NCBI GenBank assembly: GCA_028287235.1
Contig: JAQBQB010000023.1
Location: forward strand, 1-64,000
Origin: Gemmatimonadota bacterium
GTDB lineage: Bacteria; Gemmatimonadota; Gemmatimonadetes; Gemmatimonadales; Gemmatimonadaceae
Length of the DNA: 64,000 bases
Reading direction: 5' to 3'
The notes below the pieces were generated by a model, which was not told the DNA's origin, made no database searches, and saw only the letters and a program-made list of their open reading frames with translations. Shown in pieces: positions 26,148 through 35,222 of the stretch. The position numbers and the translations under genes are program-made. The stretch's first letter is position 1, and each line of letters begins with the position of its first letter.

Positions 26148-29100
26148 TTAGTAATTCACACGAACGGTGAACACGAACGAGGCCATCTGCGGATACTCGG
26201 CCTGGTCGGTGAACGAGGAGCTGCCGGAGACGAACTGGCTTTCCGGGTCGAGGCCGGTGTACGGCGTCCAGGTGTGGAGGTTCCGACCCGACGCCGTGAG
26301 CACGAGGCCGTGCGCGTTGATCCGGCTCGCGAAGCGGTCCGGCACGTCGTACGACAGCGAGATCTCGCGCAGCTTGGCGTAGTGCGCATCACGAATCACG
26401 AAATCGCGGAACGTGGAGTTCTGGTACTGCGCCAGCTGGATTGGATCGGTGTTGGCCGGCTGCACCACCTCGAGACAGGTGAGGAACACCTGGCAGCGGA
26501 TGCGGAGATTGTTGTCCAGCCGCTTGAAGCCCGTCGCGTAGTCGATCATCCCGTAGATGCGGATGTTGTTGAAGACGCGAATCGTATTGGTCCATGACCC
26601 TTCCGCGGCCGGAATCGTCCGTCCGAGGTAGACTTTCGGGGCCTGGATGATGCCCGCTGCGTTGAAACACGGCATCGAGCCGCCGGCGCCGTTGTCGCAG
26701 GTGATGCTGGTCGCCTTGTGCGTCGTCGGATCGACGGTGGCGGAGAGCACGTGGTAGGAGAACCACGACTGCGGCGCGTACCCGATGCGATGCGACGTCG
26801 AGCCAAGGTCGATCGTCGTGTCCTTGCCGTTCAACCGTTGGATCTTCGCGCTCGTCGTTCCAACGTTGAAGTTCATGTCCCAACCGTAGCTCCTCCGGTT
26901 CAGGAGCTGCGCCTTGAGTCCCACCTCGACGCCTTGCTTCATGATCTGGCCGGCGTTGAAGAACTGCGTGCTTGCGCCGAACCCGCTCGACGGTGCCACG
27001 TTGCGCGAGAGGATCGCGTCGTGCGATACGTCATGGTAATACGTGAAATCGATGCCGAACCGGTCGCTGAACATGGCCGACTCGAAGCCGAGCTCCGTGC
27101 CGAGCACACGCTCCGGCTTGAGGTCGGGGTTGCCGAAAGTGCTCGGCGTGAGCACGGCCTGGCCGCCGGGGCCGGCCACCGGTGACAGCGTGCGCAGCGC
27201 GGTGTTGTAACCGGGCTGCTGGCCCGAGCCACCGTACGCGCCGCGGAGTCGCAGGCTGTTCAGGAATGACGGCATGTGGCGCTGGACCATCGGGGCTTCG
27301 CTCGCCACCCACGAGAGGCTCGCCTTCGGATAGGTGACCCACTTCACCTGGCTGCCGAACGCGCTGTTGTTGTCGACGCGCGCCGCACCGGTGAGGAAGA
27401 GCTGGTCGTGCCAGCCGACTTCCTCCTGCGCGAAGAATCCGAGGGTGTTGTTCTGCGTGTTGTTCGAGTTCGCCGGCTGCTTGAGACCGGCCGACGAGAT
27501 CGTTTGAAGGCCCGGCGCCGGAAAGTGATCGCCCTCGGCCGACAGGAAGGTGTTGTAGTTCGTGTAGTACTGGGCGCCGAACGACGTCTTCGACGTGGTC
27601 GTCGAGGTCAGGTTGAAGTTCGCCGAACCCGCGTAGTCGTAGGTGTTGTAGAACGCCTGGTGGTGCTGCTCGTAGCGATATCCGTCGAAGTTGGTGCCGG
27701 CGAAGAACGCGAGCGTGTCGTTCGTGAGGTAGGGCTCGAACTGCACGTCGCCCTCGAGCGTGTAGTCGGTACCCACCGCCACGCGGTTCGACAGCCAGGT
27801 GAACGGGTTGTAGCGCAGCGTGATGCTGCCGGTGAAGCGGTTGAGATCCTGCCAGTATTGCGTGGAGCGGTAAGCCTCGGGCGGTGCGCTGTTGAAGCCG
27901 CGCCCCCATCCGCACCCCTTCGCCGAGCTCGCGGTACAGAACTGCGCGAGGTTGGCCGGGTTCGAGTACAACGATCCCCACAGGCTACCACCGCAGCCGG
28001 CTTCGCAGCTCAGGTTCGTGCGGCTCTTCACGTAGCCGACGCTCGACTCGAGCGAGAACTTGTCGCTCGGCGTGACCGAAAGGTTCGTGCGCGCGCCCTG
28101 CTGGATGCGCTCGTTCGCGTAGTCGACGCCCTGGTTGTCGTTCCACTCGCCGGAGGCGAAGAAACGGAACAACGGCGTTCCACCGCTCACGTTCGCCGCG
28201 TAGTTGTGGATGCCGCCGTCGCGGAAGAGCGGCGTGCCGCGAGCCGCTTCGGTCTTCACGACGTTCACGCTGTACAACTGCTTGTCGGCGGGGTTGATCC
28301 AGTAGTTGGTTGGAATGCGGTTTTCCGCATCCATGAACCAGTTCGAGCCTTGCTTCACCGTGAACGCGTACTTCGTCGCGCCCGCGGCGCCCTTCTTCGT
28401 GATGATGTTGATCACGCCGCGCGCCGCCTCGGTGCCGTAGAGCGTGGAGGCTGCCGGTCCCTTGAGCACCTCGATGTTCTCGATCTCTTCCGGATCGAAG
28501 TCATTGAGGCGCGAGATGACGCCGGAGCTGAACGCCTGCACCGTGATGCCCGTTCCCGTCTGGTTGTCGACGCGAACGCCGTCCACATAAATGAGGGGGT
28601 TGCTCGACAGCGAGAACGTGCCGACGCCGCGCACACGAACCTGCGAGCCCGCGCCCACCTGTCCCGTGCCCGGCAATATCGCGACGCCCGGCGTGCGGCC
28701 ATTGATCAGGCCTTCGACGCTCGGTACCGCCATCTTCGACATGACGTCGACGGCGTCGACGTTGGCGACCGACGTACCGATCGCGCGTTTTTGCTCGCCG
28801 CCGGCGGTGCCGGTCACGACCATCTCATTCAGCTCGAGCGCGCGCTCGGACAGCGTGATGCGCACGTCGGTCGCGCCGACGCGAACGCTCTGCGAGTCCG
28901 GACGAAAGCCGAGGATTCTCGCATGGAGCACGACCTGCGTTCCAGTGACACCGGTGAGACGAAAGCGGCCGCTCGCGTCGGTCACGGCGGCGTGGCCCGG
29001 TTGGCCTCCCACCGTGATCTGCGCATTCGGCAGCGCCCGCTGCGAACCCGACACGACGACCGTTCCAGCGATGACATCCTGTGCGGATAGTCGCTGCGGC

Positions 29101-29168
29101 ATCGTGAGGAGCAGCGCGATCATCGAGAACGCTGTCCAACACGCGCGATTCCTTGCAACGCTTTTCAT
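26148..29168 (-). CDS. SusC/RagA-family TonB-dependent outer-membrane transporter (second copy)
   Basis: 1006 residues from the ATG at 29168, with GGAGG seven bases upstream; the frame is open further back but lies in the neighbouring gene. After the signal peptide (SMIALLLTMPQRLSAQ) come a carboxypeptidase-regulatory-like domain, the segment LNEMVVTGT, and a plug with PLIYVDGVRVDN and EIENIEVLKGPAASTLYGTEAA. The barrel contains two Cys pairs in the region SCEAGCGGSLWG and CTASSAKGCGWG, and ends FVFTVRVNY with the expected C-terminal aromatic. Its start overlaps the stop of the S12-VanX fusion gene (ATGA), so substrate cleavage and import are translationally linked. Confidence 0.92.
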   Translation of the reverse strand: MKSVARNRACWTAFSMIALLLTMPQRLSAQDVIAGTVVVSGSQRALPNAQITVGGQPGHAAVTDASGRFRLTGVTGTQVVLHARILGFRPDSQSVRVGATDVRITLSERALELNEMVVTGTAGGEQKRAIGTSVANVDAVDVMSKMAVPSVEGLINGRTPGVAILPGTGQVGAGSQVRVRGVGTFSLSSNPLIYVDGVRVDNQTGTGITVQAFSSGVISRLNDFDPEEIENIEVLKGPAASTLYGTEAARGVINIITKKGAAGATKYAFTVKQGSNWFMDAENRIPTNYWINPADKQLYSVNVVKTEAARGTPLFRDGGIHNYAANVSGGTPLFRFFASGEWNDNQGVDYANERIQQGARTNLSVTPSDKFSLESSVGYVKSRTNLSCEAGCGGSLWGSLYSNPANLAQFCTASSAKGCGWGRGFNSAPPEAYRSTQYWQDLNRFTGSITLRYNPFTWLSNRVAVGTDYTLEGDVQFEPYLTNDTLAFFAGTNFDGYRYEQHHQAFYNTYDYAGSANFNLTSTTTSKTSFGAQYYTNYNTFLSAEGDHFPAPGLQTISSAGLKQPANSNNTQNNTLGFFAQEEVGWHDQLFLTGAARVDNNSAFGSQVKWVTYPKASLSWVASEAPMVQRHMPSFLNSLRLRGAYGGSGQQPGYNTALRTLSPVAGPGGQAVLTPSTFGNPDLKPERVLGTELGFESAMFSDRFGIDFTYYHDVSHDAILSRNVAPSSGFGASTQFFNAGQIMKQGVEVGLKAQLLNRRSYGWDMNFNVGTTSAKIQRLNGKDTTIDLGSTSHRIGYAPQSWFSYHVLSATVDPTTHKATSITCDNGAGGSMPCFNAAGIIQAPKVYLGRTIPAAEGSWTNTIRVFNNIRIYGMIDYATGFKRLDNNLRIRCQVFLTCLEVVQPANTDPIQLAQYQNSTFRDFVIRDAHYAKLREISLSYDVPDRFASRINAHGLVLTASGRNLHTWTPYTGLDPESQFVSGSSSFTDQAEYPQMASFVFTVRVNY

Positions 29169-31627
29169 AGTGCGCCTCCACGTGGGGATTGTGCCTGCAC
29201 CGACAACTGCTCGAAAGTGAGGTTTCCGATCGGGTAACTGCGCCAGTCCTGATAGTCGAAGTGCCACCATTCCGCCTCGTAAACGTTGAAGCCCTGTGCT
29301 TCCATGGCGTGACGGAGAAAATCGCGGTGCCAACGCTGCAGCGACGTCGCCCCGGGATAGATCGGAAAGGACCGATCCGTCATCTCGTCATATCCACCCG
29401 GCATGTTGATTGGCTTGCCGGTCGCCAGATCGTACAGCGTGAGGTCCACCGCGCACCCGCGGTTGTGTCGCGAGCCCTGCGACGGATCGGCCACGAACAC
29501 GTGCTTGTCCGGCGGCGTGCCGTCCCAGAACATCTTCGTCACGTACCATGGGCGATACGCGTCGTGGATCAGCAGTCCGTAGCCGAGCTTCCGCAGCTCG
29601 GCCGAGGCGCGCACGACCGCCTCCGCCGCCGGTCGCTGCATGAATGCGTGCGACGACGTGTAGAATGGCGTGCCCATGAAGTTGTTTGCCGTCGCGTAGC
29701 GGATGTCGTACTTGATCGTGGGATCGAGCCCGCGCAGCTCGACGAGATCCGGCGTCCGCAGCGGCGGCTCCTTGGGCGGCGTCGACGCGAGCGCCTCTTT
29801 CCGCAGTACCGCCGGATCGCGCACGGCCTTGATGCGATAGTTCACCGCATCGTTGTCGCCCGGCAGCGGACGGCGCTTGAACGCCACCGTCGCCGCGACC
29901 GCCGCGGTCGCCTTGCCGTCGGGCCCGCGGCGGAAGACAATTTCTTGTCCGTCGTACAACCCCGACGCCGGAAAGCGATAGACGTCGCGCGAGACGCGCT
30001 CGAGCGGATACTCGAAGAACCACTCGATCAGCGCGTTGAGCTTTCCGTCCTTCTCGCGGATGTACAAAATGTCGTGGTCCCACCCGTACTCGCCGACGAG
30101 CGACGCGAATTCGCTCGACGCGGCGGCCGGCCTGGATGCCACCACCGGCACGATGCGGGCGTCGGGCGTCGGCTCACGCGTCAGGGTATCGCGCCCCACC
30201 ACGATCCGTCTGCCGCCGAGCAAACGGACGCGCTGCCCATACGCGAGCCGGTCGTCCACGATGAGCTCCTCCGGCCCGCCCGAGGCTAGCGTCACTCCGC
30301 GCTCGGCCGACGGCACGCGCAAGTCGCCGCGAAAGCCGCCGCGTCCGGGGATGAGCGACAGACGTCCCTCGAACTCCTCGAGGTCCACCGCGTTCGTGGC
30401 GCTGGAGTATCGTCCCATCAGCGCCAGCGCTCTGGCCGGAGCGAGCGGCGACGTCGTGTCGATCGCGGCGATCGGCGTGGCGGCGCGTGCGTCCAACATC
30501 AGCCGCAGCGCGGCGGCGCCGATGTGCTCTGTCACCGCGTTGACGCCGTCGAGCGTGGCCGTCACGACGACGCCGAGCGAATCGTCGGGCAACGCCAACA
30601 GTTGAGTGGCAAACCCATAGATCGCGCCGTTGTGCCCCACGGTGCGATGTCCGTTCATCTCTCCGATGTCGAACCCGATGCCGAAGCCGCGCGTCGCGTT
30701 CGGCGCGGCAAACTGCGGCGTCCACATCGAGTCGAGCGTCGCCTTGGCGAGCACGCGCTCGCCACCCGGCGCGACGCCGCCGGCGAACAGCACTTCCAGG
30801 AAACGTCCGAGATCGAGCACCGTGCTGTACATGCTGCCGCACGGTCCCATGCCGAGCTGGAAGGTCGGCGCGTCGAAGCGGCGGCCGTCCAGCGTCCACA
30901 TGCTCGCCTTCGCGAGGCGCGCCTGGATTTCCGGCAGCGGCCGGAACGCGCTGTGGTCGAGGCCCATCGGCGCGAGCACGGCACGCTCGAGATACGGATA
31001 GAACGACTCCTTCTGCGTCCGCTCGAGCACTTCACCGAGCACGGCGATCCCGGCGTTCGAGTACTTGGCGTGCGTCCCGGGCTTGTAGACGAGCGTCGTG
31101 TTGTTCAGGCTCGCGACGGTGGCGGCGAGCGACGGCGCTGTATCGTCGAAGTAGTTGCCCACCGGCGGCTCGCGCGTGAGGCCGGCGCGGTGCGAGGTCA
31201 GCTCGCGAATCGTGATCTCGCCGCCGAATGGGTTCTTCGGATGGAACTCGGGGAGGTATCGCTGTATTGGTGCGTCTAGGTCGAGTGCGTGCCGCTCGAC
31301 CAGCCGCATGATGCCGACGTCGGTGAACAGCTTGGACACCGATCCCACGCGATACACGGTGGATGCCGACGCGGGCACGCCCTTGGCCGAATCGGCCCAG
31401 CCAAAGCCGCGCGCCCAGACGACGCGCTGGCCCGCGACGAGCGAGATCGAGATCGCCGGAATCCCCTTCTGAGAACGCTCATGCTCCACGAAGGCCGTGA
31501 GCGCGCGGGCCACGTCGGCGTACTTCGCGTCGGCACGCACGGAATCCTGCGCCCCCGCCGGCGGCGCGATGCCGAGCACCGCGCCGCACCACGCCGCACA
31601 TCCGATCGACACGCGCCGAAAAGTCAT
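29165..31627 (-). CDS. Fusion of S12 serine hydrolase and VanX-type D-Ala-D-Ala dipeptidase
   Basis: 820 residues with a signal peptide (CGAVLGIAPPAGAQ). Residues about 35-400 are an S12 domain with SxxK in GSVSK (Ser96, Lys99), Tyr-Ser-Asn (189-191) and GHNG in place of KTG. A beta-rich linker follows (about 410-620). The C-terminus is a complete M15D/VanX domain: DAYRP with the transition-state Arg, the zinc motif SRHNRGCAVD (His721, Asp728), and EAEWWHF (Glu786, His789). VanX cleaves D-Ala-D-Ala. Stand-alone VanX serves vancomycin resistance or, as DdpX, D-Ala-D-Ala use. No VanH/VanA/VanRS is nearby, so a catabolic role is favoured. The ATG is one base after the upstream stop (TGAGATG), with GGGAG as ribosome site. 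Confidence 0.9.
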   Translation of the reverse strand: MTFRRVSIGCAAWCGAVLGIAPPAGAQDSVRADAKYADVARALTAFVEHERSQKGIPAISISLVAGQRVVWARGFGWADSAKGVPASASTVYRVGSVSKLFTDVGIMRLVERHALDLDAPIQRYLPEFHPKNPFGGEITIRELTSHRAGLTREPPVGNYFDDTAPSLAATVASLNNTTLVYKPGTHAKYSNAGIAVLGEVLERTQKESFYPYLERAVLAPMGLDHSAFRPLPEIQARLAKASMWTLDGRRFDAPTFQLGMGPCGSMYSTVLDLGRFLEVLFAGGVAPGGERVLAKATLDSMWTPQFAAPNATRGFGIGFDIGEMNGHRTVGHNGAIYGFATQLLALPDDSLGVVVTATLDGVNAVTEHIGAAALRLMLDARAATPIAAIDTTSPLAPARALALMGRYSSATNAVDLEEFEGRLSLIPGRGGFRGDLRVPSAERGVTLASGGPEELIVDDRLAYGQRVRLLGGRRIVVGRDTLTREPTPDARIVPVVASRPAAASSEFASLVGEYGWDHDILYIREKDGKLNALIEWFFEYPLERVSRDVYRFPASGLYDGQEIVFRRGPDGKATAAVAATVAFKRRPLPGDNDAVNYRIKAVRDPAVLRKEALASTPPKEPPLRTPDLVELRGLDPTIKYDIRYATANNFMGTPFYTSSHAFMQRPAAEAVVRASAELRKLGYGLLIHDAYRPWYVTKMFWDGTPPDKHVFVADPSQGSRHNRGCAVDLTLYDLATGKPINMPGGYDEMTDRSFPIYPGATSLQRWHRDFLRHAMEAQGFNVYEAEWWHFDYQDWRSYPIGNLTFEQLSVQAQSPRGGAL

Positions 31628-31628
31628 C

Positions 31629-33128
31629 TCACTCCCGCCGGTTCGTTGCCCTGGTCCGCGCGAACGCGATGCCCAGGAGTTGCACTGACGATATGCCGCC
31701 TGTACCATCGGGGCGGAAGGTCAGTGGAGTGGCCGGCCGCGAGGGATCGGTGCTCACGGTTCGAAAGGTCTCGTATTCCCAGGGCTCGAGGTCTTGCACG
31801 GGCTCGTTCACGATCTGCGCTTTGAGAGCGCCGTTCGCGACGGTCACCGTCACCGTGCCGTACGCCGAGTCGACATAGGTGCCCGCGTACCGCTCGAGCG
31901 GGAGCGACGGGCGAGCCTGGGTGTTTCGCGCCACCGCCCGGCCCTGATTGGCCCGCGCGGCGTCGGTGAACAGTGTATGCAAATCTGCGCTCCAATCGCG
32001 CGACGGCCCGCCGGTGTACAGATCGAATACGCTGTACATCAGCCCGTGCCGCAGCTCGGCGTGATCGAGATTCTCGAGCACGTACACGCCGACCCGCTCG
32101 TTCGGCATGAGCCCGATGATCGCGCACATGCCGTCGATGCTGCCGGTGTGCATCCACACCATGCGCTCGCGGTAGTCCTGGAGAAACCAGCCCAGCCCGT
32201 AGCTGAAGAAGTCCGGCTTCGCGAGCCGCAGCGCCGGGTACTCGCTCATCGGTGCGCGAATCTGCGGCGACACGAGCTCGCGGAAGGTGGCGGGCGCGAT
32301 CAGCCGCTTCGTGCCGACGCGGCCGCTGTCGAGCATGAAGCGCATCCACTTCGACATGTCCGTCACGCTCGACCACACCGAGCCGGCCGGAGCGATGTCG
32401 TCGGTGGTGCGCACCGGCACGACGCGCACGGTGTCGCGCACGAGCGCGTGCGGCACGGCGACGTTCTCCTTGCCGGCAATCGCCGAGACGAGCGGCTCGG
32501 TCTCCGTCATGCCGAGCGGCGCGAAGATGCGCGTGCGCATGAACGCGTCCCACGACATGCCCGATGCGCGCTCGACGATCGTGCCGCCGATGGCGTACAT
32601 GACGTTCTGGTAGTCCCAGTTCGACCGGAACGACGTTTCGGGCTTCACGTAGCGCAGCCGGTGGATCATCTCCGGCATCGAGTAGCGCCAGCGGAACCAG
32701 AGCATGTCGGTGCTCCCCAACCCGGTGCGGTGGGTGAGCAGGTCGCGAATCGTCAGCTCGTGCGACGCATACTCGTCGGCGAGCTGCAGGTCGGGCACGT
32801 AATCGGCGACGTGGTCGTCCCACCGCAACTTCCCTTCGTCGATCAACATCGCCAGCGCCGCCGCGGTCATCGCTTTCGTCGTCGAGCCGATGGCGAAGCG
32901 CGTGTGCGCGTCGGCGCGGCGTTGCGTTCCCGTCTCGAGCACGCCGTAACCTTTGGCGAAGACGAGCGAGTCATCCTTCACGACGGCGATCGCCAGCGCG
33001 GGCACGCGCCAGTCGGTGGCCGCCTTGGCGACGTAGCGGTCGAACGCCGTCCAGTCTGGGGACGCCGGACGTTGCGCGGCCAGCAGCCCGGGCAACACGA
33101 CCGTCATCGCCAGCGTGGCGCGTCTCAC
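31629..33128 (-). CDS. Exported S12 serine hydrolase (paralogue)
   Basis: 499 residues, GTG start at 33128 overlapping the upstream stop (GTGA). Signal peptide about 1-19 (LAMTVVLPGLLAAQ). Motifs are SxxK in GSTTK (Ser82, Lys85), Tyr-Gln-Asn (173-175) and HTGS in place of KTG. The last 110 residues form a beta domain like that of the gene at 23261-24841 (YAGTYVDSAYGTVTVTV). The two proteins share many segments, including DMLW, SFRS-x-x-YQNVM and PLGMT, so they are duplicates within one operon. Likely a periplasmic D-peptidase or esterase; the exact reaction is not deducible. Confidence 0.85.
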   Translation of the reverse strand: MRRATLAMTVVLPGLLAAQRPASPDWTAFDRYVAKAATDWRVPALAIAVVKDDSLVFAKGYGVLETGTQRRADAHTRFAIGSTTKAMTAAALAMLIDEGKLRWDDHVADYVPDLQLADEYASHELTIRDLLTHRTGLGSTDMLWFRWRYSMPEMIHRLRYVKPETSFRSNWDYQNVMYAIGGTIVERASGMSWDAFMRTRIFAPLGMTETEPLVSAIAGKENVAVPHALVRDTVRVVPVRTTDDIAPAGSVWSSVTDMSKWMRFMLDSGRVGTKRLIAPATFRELVSPQIRAPMSEYPALRLAKPDFFSYGLGWFLQDYRERMVWMHTGSIDGMCAIIGLMPNERVGVYVLENLDHAELRHGLMYSVFDLYTGGPSRDWSADLHTLFTDAARANQGRAVARNTQARPSLPLERYAGTYVDSAYGTVTVTVANGALKAQIVNEPVQDLEPWEYETFRTVSTDPSRPATPLTFRPDGTGGISSVQLLGIAFARTRATNRRE

Positions 33129-35011
33129 TTTCCACCCCGCACGACGGTCACCTGCACGTACGACGCGGCGTCGCGCGAGCGAAACACCTTGTGCGTCTGC
33201 GCCTTGAAGTCCGTGTCCTTCGCCTCGAAGATGTTCGGCACGAAGGTCTGCGGATTGCGATCGATCAGCGGGAACCAGCTGCTCTGCACCTGCACCATGA
33301 TCCGGTGCCCCTTCTTGAACTTGTAGTCCTGGGTGTGCAGGTCGACGACGTACTGATCGACGTGGTTCGGCGTGATCGGCACCGGCTTCTCGAAGCTCTG
33401 CCGAAAACGTCCGCGCAGCACGTCGTTCGCGACCATGAGCTCATACCCACTCATCTTGGGATTCGCCTCGTACGCGTCGGGGTAGACGTCGATCACCTTC
33501 ACCACCCAGTCGGCGTCCGAGCCCGTGGTCGACGCGAAGAGATGCGCCGTCACGTCGCCGGCGATCACGATGTCGGAATCGAGCGGTGCGGTCTGCCAGC
33601 TCACGACGTCGGGCCGGCCCTGCACGAATCGTTGGTCGTCGGCGAGCCAGCGCGACCAAGTCGAGCCGGCCTCCCACGTCGGCTTGATCGGCCGCGCGCG
33701 GTAGGGCACCGGGTTCGCCGGATCGGACAGGTACGCGTCGAACGCGTTCGCCGACCGGTCGGCCGGCGCGGTGAACGAAAGGCGGTGGTCGCCCTGGAGA
33801 TACAGGCGCCGCGGGGTGGCGTTCGCGCTTGGACGCAGCGGCCAGCTGTCGCGCCGCTCCCAGGTGTTGGAGCCCGCCTCGAACGTGGTCGCTTCAGGAA
33901 GCGTCAGCTTGCCGATGCCCTTGAGCCAGTACGCGAACCAAGGGGCCTCGATGTTCTGCCGGAAGTCAGGAGCCGTCGCGCTGCCGAAGTCGACCGGGCC
34001 GAGCGTTTTGCCGCTCGCGCCGCTCCATCCGCCGTGATTCCATGGACCCACGACGAGATAGTTCAGGTGCTTCGTGTCGTGCTTTTCGAGCAGCTCGTAG
34101 ATCTTGATCGGGCCGTAGAAATCTTCCTGGTCCCACCAGCCGGCCACGCTGAGCGTGGGCACGGTCACGTGCGTGACGTACGGCGCGACCGCCTGTCGCT
34201 GCCAGAACGCGTCGTAGCTCGCATGCGTCGCGAAGTCGTTCCAACTCGGAATCTTGTCGTGCAGGTACTTCTCGTTGACGTGCGCGAGCGATCCGAGCTT
34301 GAGGTACCAGTCGTACGTATCGGAGTCGCCGAAGGCGAAGGGCGTTTGCTCCTTGTTCGTTTCCATCATCACGGCGTACTCGAAGCCGTAGCTCAAGCGG
34401 AACGCGCCGTTGTGATGGAAGTCGTCGCCGATGAACATGTCGGCCGGCGACGCCTGCGGGGACACGGCCTTGAGCGCGGGGTGCGGGTCGAGCATCGCGA
34501 CCACGGTGAGCCACCCGGGATACGACACGCCCATCATGCCGACGCGCCCGTTGTTGCGCGGCACGTTCTTGAGCAGCCACTCGATCGAGTCGTAGGTGTC
34601 GGTCGCTTCGTCGATCGCTTTGGGGTCGCGCATCTGGCGCATCTGCCGGAGCATCACGAACTGCCCCTCGGATTTGAACCGCCCGCGAATGTCCTGGAAC
34701 ACGAAGATGTAGCCGTCGCGCGCCATCTCGGCGTACGCCCCGGCGAAGCTCCGTTCGCCGCCTTCGATGCCGTAGGGCGTGCGGACCATGACGATCGGGA
34801 GATTGCCGGCGAAGCCCTTCGGTACAAAGATATTTGTGTGCAGCTTCACGCCGTCGCGCATCGACACCATGGCCTCCGTCTTGTCGAACGACGGGATCGG
34901 CGGCGTACCTTCGGTTGGCTGCTGGGCGTGCGCGGCGCCGGCGCCGAGCGTGGCCGCGGCGCACAGTACGACGGCGAACAGTCGCATATGGAGTCGGATC
35001 GGCGGTGTCAT
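33125..35011 (-). CDS. Alpha-amino-acid ester hydrolase-like CocE/NonD family enzyme
   Basis: 628 residues with signal peptide (LFAVVLCAAATLGAGAAHAQ); start at the ATG at 35011, with 34987 possible. The S15/CocE domain shows the nucleophile in GVSYPG (Ser163), His326 in GPWNHGGWS, and the C-terminal jelly-roll domain. It also carries the features that set alpha-amino-acid ester hydrolases apart: GDDFHHNGAF (Asp196/197) and WDQEDFYG (Glu296, Asp297), the carboxylate cluster that grips the substrate's free alpha-amino group. Characterised enzymes hydrolyse alpha-amino esters and the amide side chain of ampicillin or cephalexin. Natural substrates are unclear. It is the first gene of the eight-gene operon, behind a sigma70-like promoter. 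Confidence 0.87.
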   Translation of the reverse strand: MTPPIRLHMRLFAVVLCAAATLGAGAAHAQQPTEGTPPIPSFDKTEAMVSMRDGVKLHTNIFVPKGFAGNLPIVMVRTPYGIEGGERSFAGAYAEMARDGYIFVFQDIRGRFKSEGQFVMLRQMRQMRDPKAIDEATDTYDSIEWLLKNVPRNNGRVGMMGVSYPGWLTVVAMLDPHPALKAVSPQASPADMFIGDDFHHNGAFRLSYGFEYAVMMETNKEQTPFAFGDSDTYDWYLKLGSLAHVNEKYLHDKIPSWNDFATHASYDAFWQRQAVAPYVTHVTVPTLSVAGWWDQEDFYGPIKIYELLEKHDTKHLNYLVVGPWNHGGWSGASGKTLGPVDFGSATAPDFRQNIEAPWFAYWLKGIGKLTLPEATTFEAGSNTWERRDSWPLRPSANATPRRLYLQGDHRLSFTAPADRSANAFDAYLSDPANPVPYRARPIKPTWEAGSTWSRWLADDQRFVQGRPDVVSWQTAPLDSDIVIAGDVTAHLFASTTGSDADWVVKVIDVYPDAYEANPKMSGYELMVANDVLRGRFRQSFEKPVPITPNHVDQYVVDLHTQDYKFKKGHRIMVQVQSSWFPLIDRNPQTFVPNIFEAKDTDFKAQTHKVFRSRDAASYVQVTVVRGGK

Positions 35012-35061
35012 GGGACGACCCCCGGAGGAAAAACGACGGGAGCGGGGTTTGCAGTGCGGAG

Positions 35062-35090
35062 ATTGTACACCACAATGGTCCACCACGCAA
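35062..35090 (-). promoter_or_regulatory. Sigma70-like promoter for the eight-gene SusC/SusD operon
   Basis: On the minus strand TTGCGT (35090-35085) and TACAAT (35067-35062) are separated by exactly 17 bases. Transcription would begin near 35055, about 45 bases before the first start codon at 35011. This is the best consensus match I found in the window and explains expression of 35011-20024 as a unit. Confidence 0.6.
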
Positions 35091-35150
35091 ATCGCACGGA
35101 CGAAGGCGCGCCGGCTTGGCGGACGGCTCGTCTCCACTACCGCAACTCCG

Positions 35151-35211
35151 CGTGATGGGTCGGGCGTCACGTGGCTCAGATGACTCACGTGGCCCGCGCC
35201 CCGACATCACG
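35151..35211. repeat. Imperfect inverted repeat downstream of the M16 gene
   Basis: Outer arms CGTGATG and CATCACG, then GTCGGGCG against CGCCCCGAC, with a CACGTG hexamer inside each arm. It lies 11 bases after the M16 stop on the minus strand. It could act as a transcription terminator (no T-run follows) or be a REP-type element. Confidence 0.5.
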
Positions 35212-35222
35212 CACCTACGCAC

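Noticed and set aside
29165-31627. VanX as evidence of vancomycin resistance
   Set aside because: No VanH, VanA/B ligase or VanRS genes are near. The domain is fused to an exported hydrolase and sits with SusC/SusD, so catabolism is the simpler reading.
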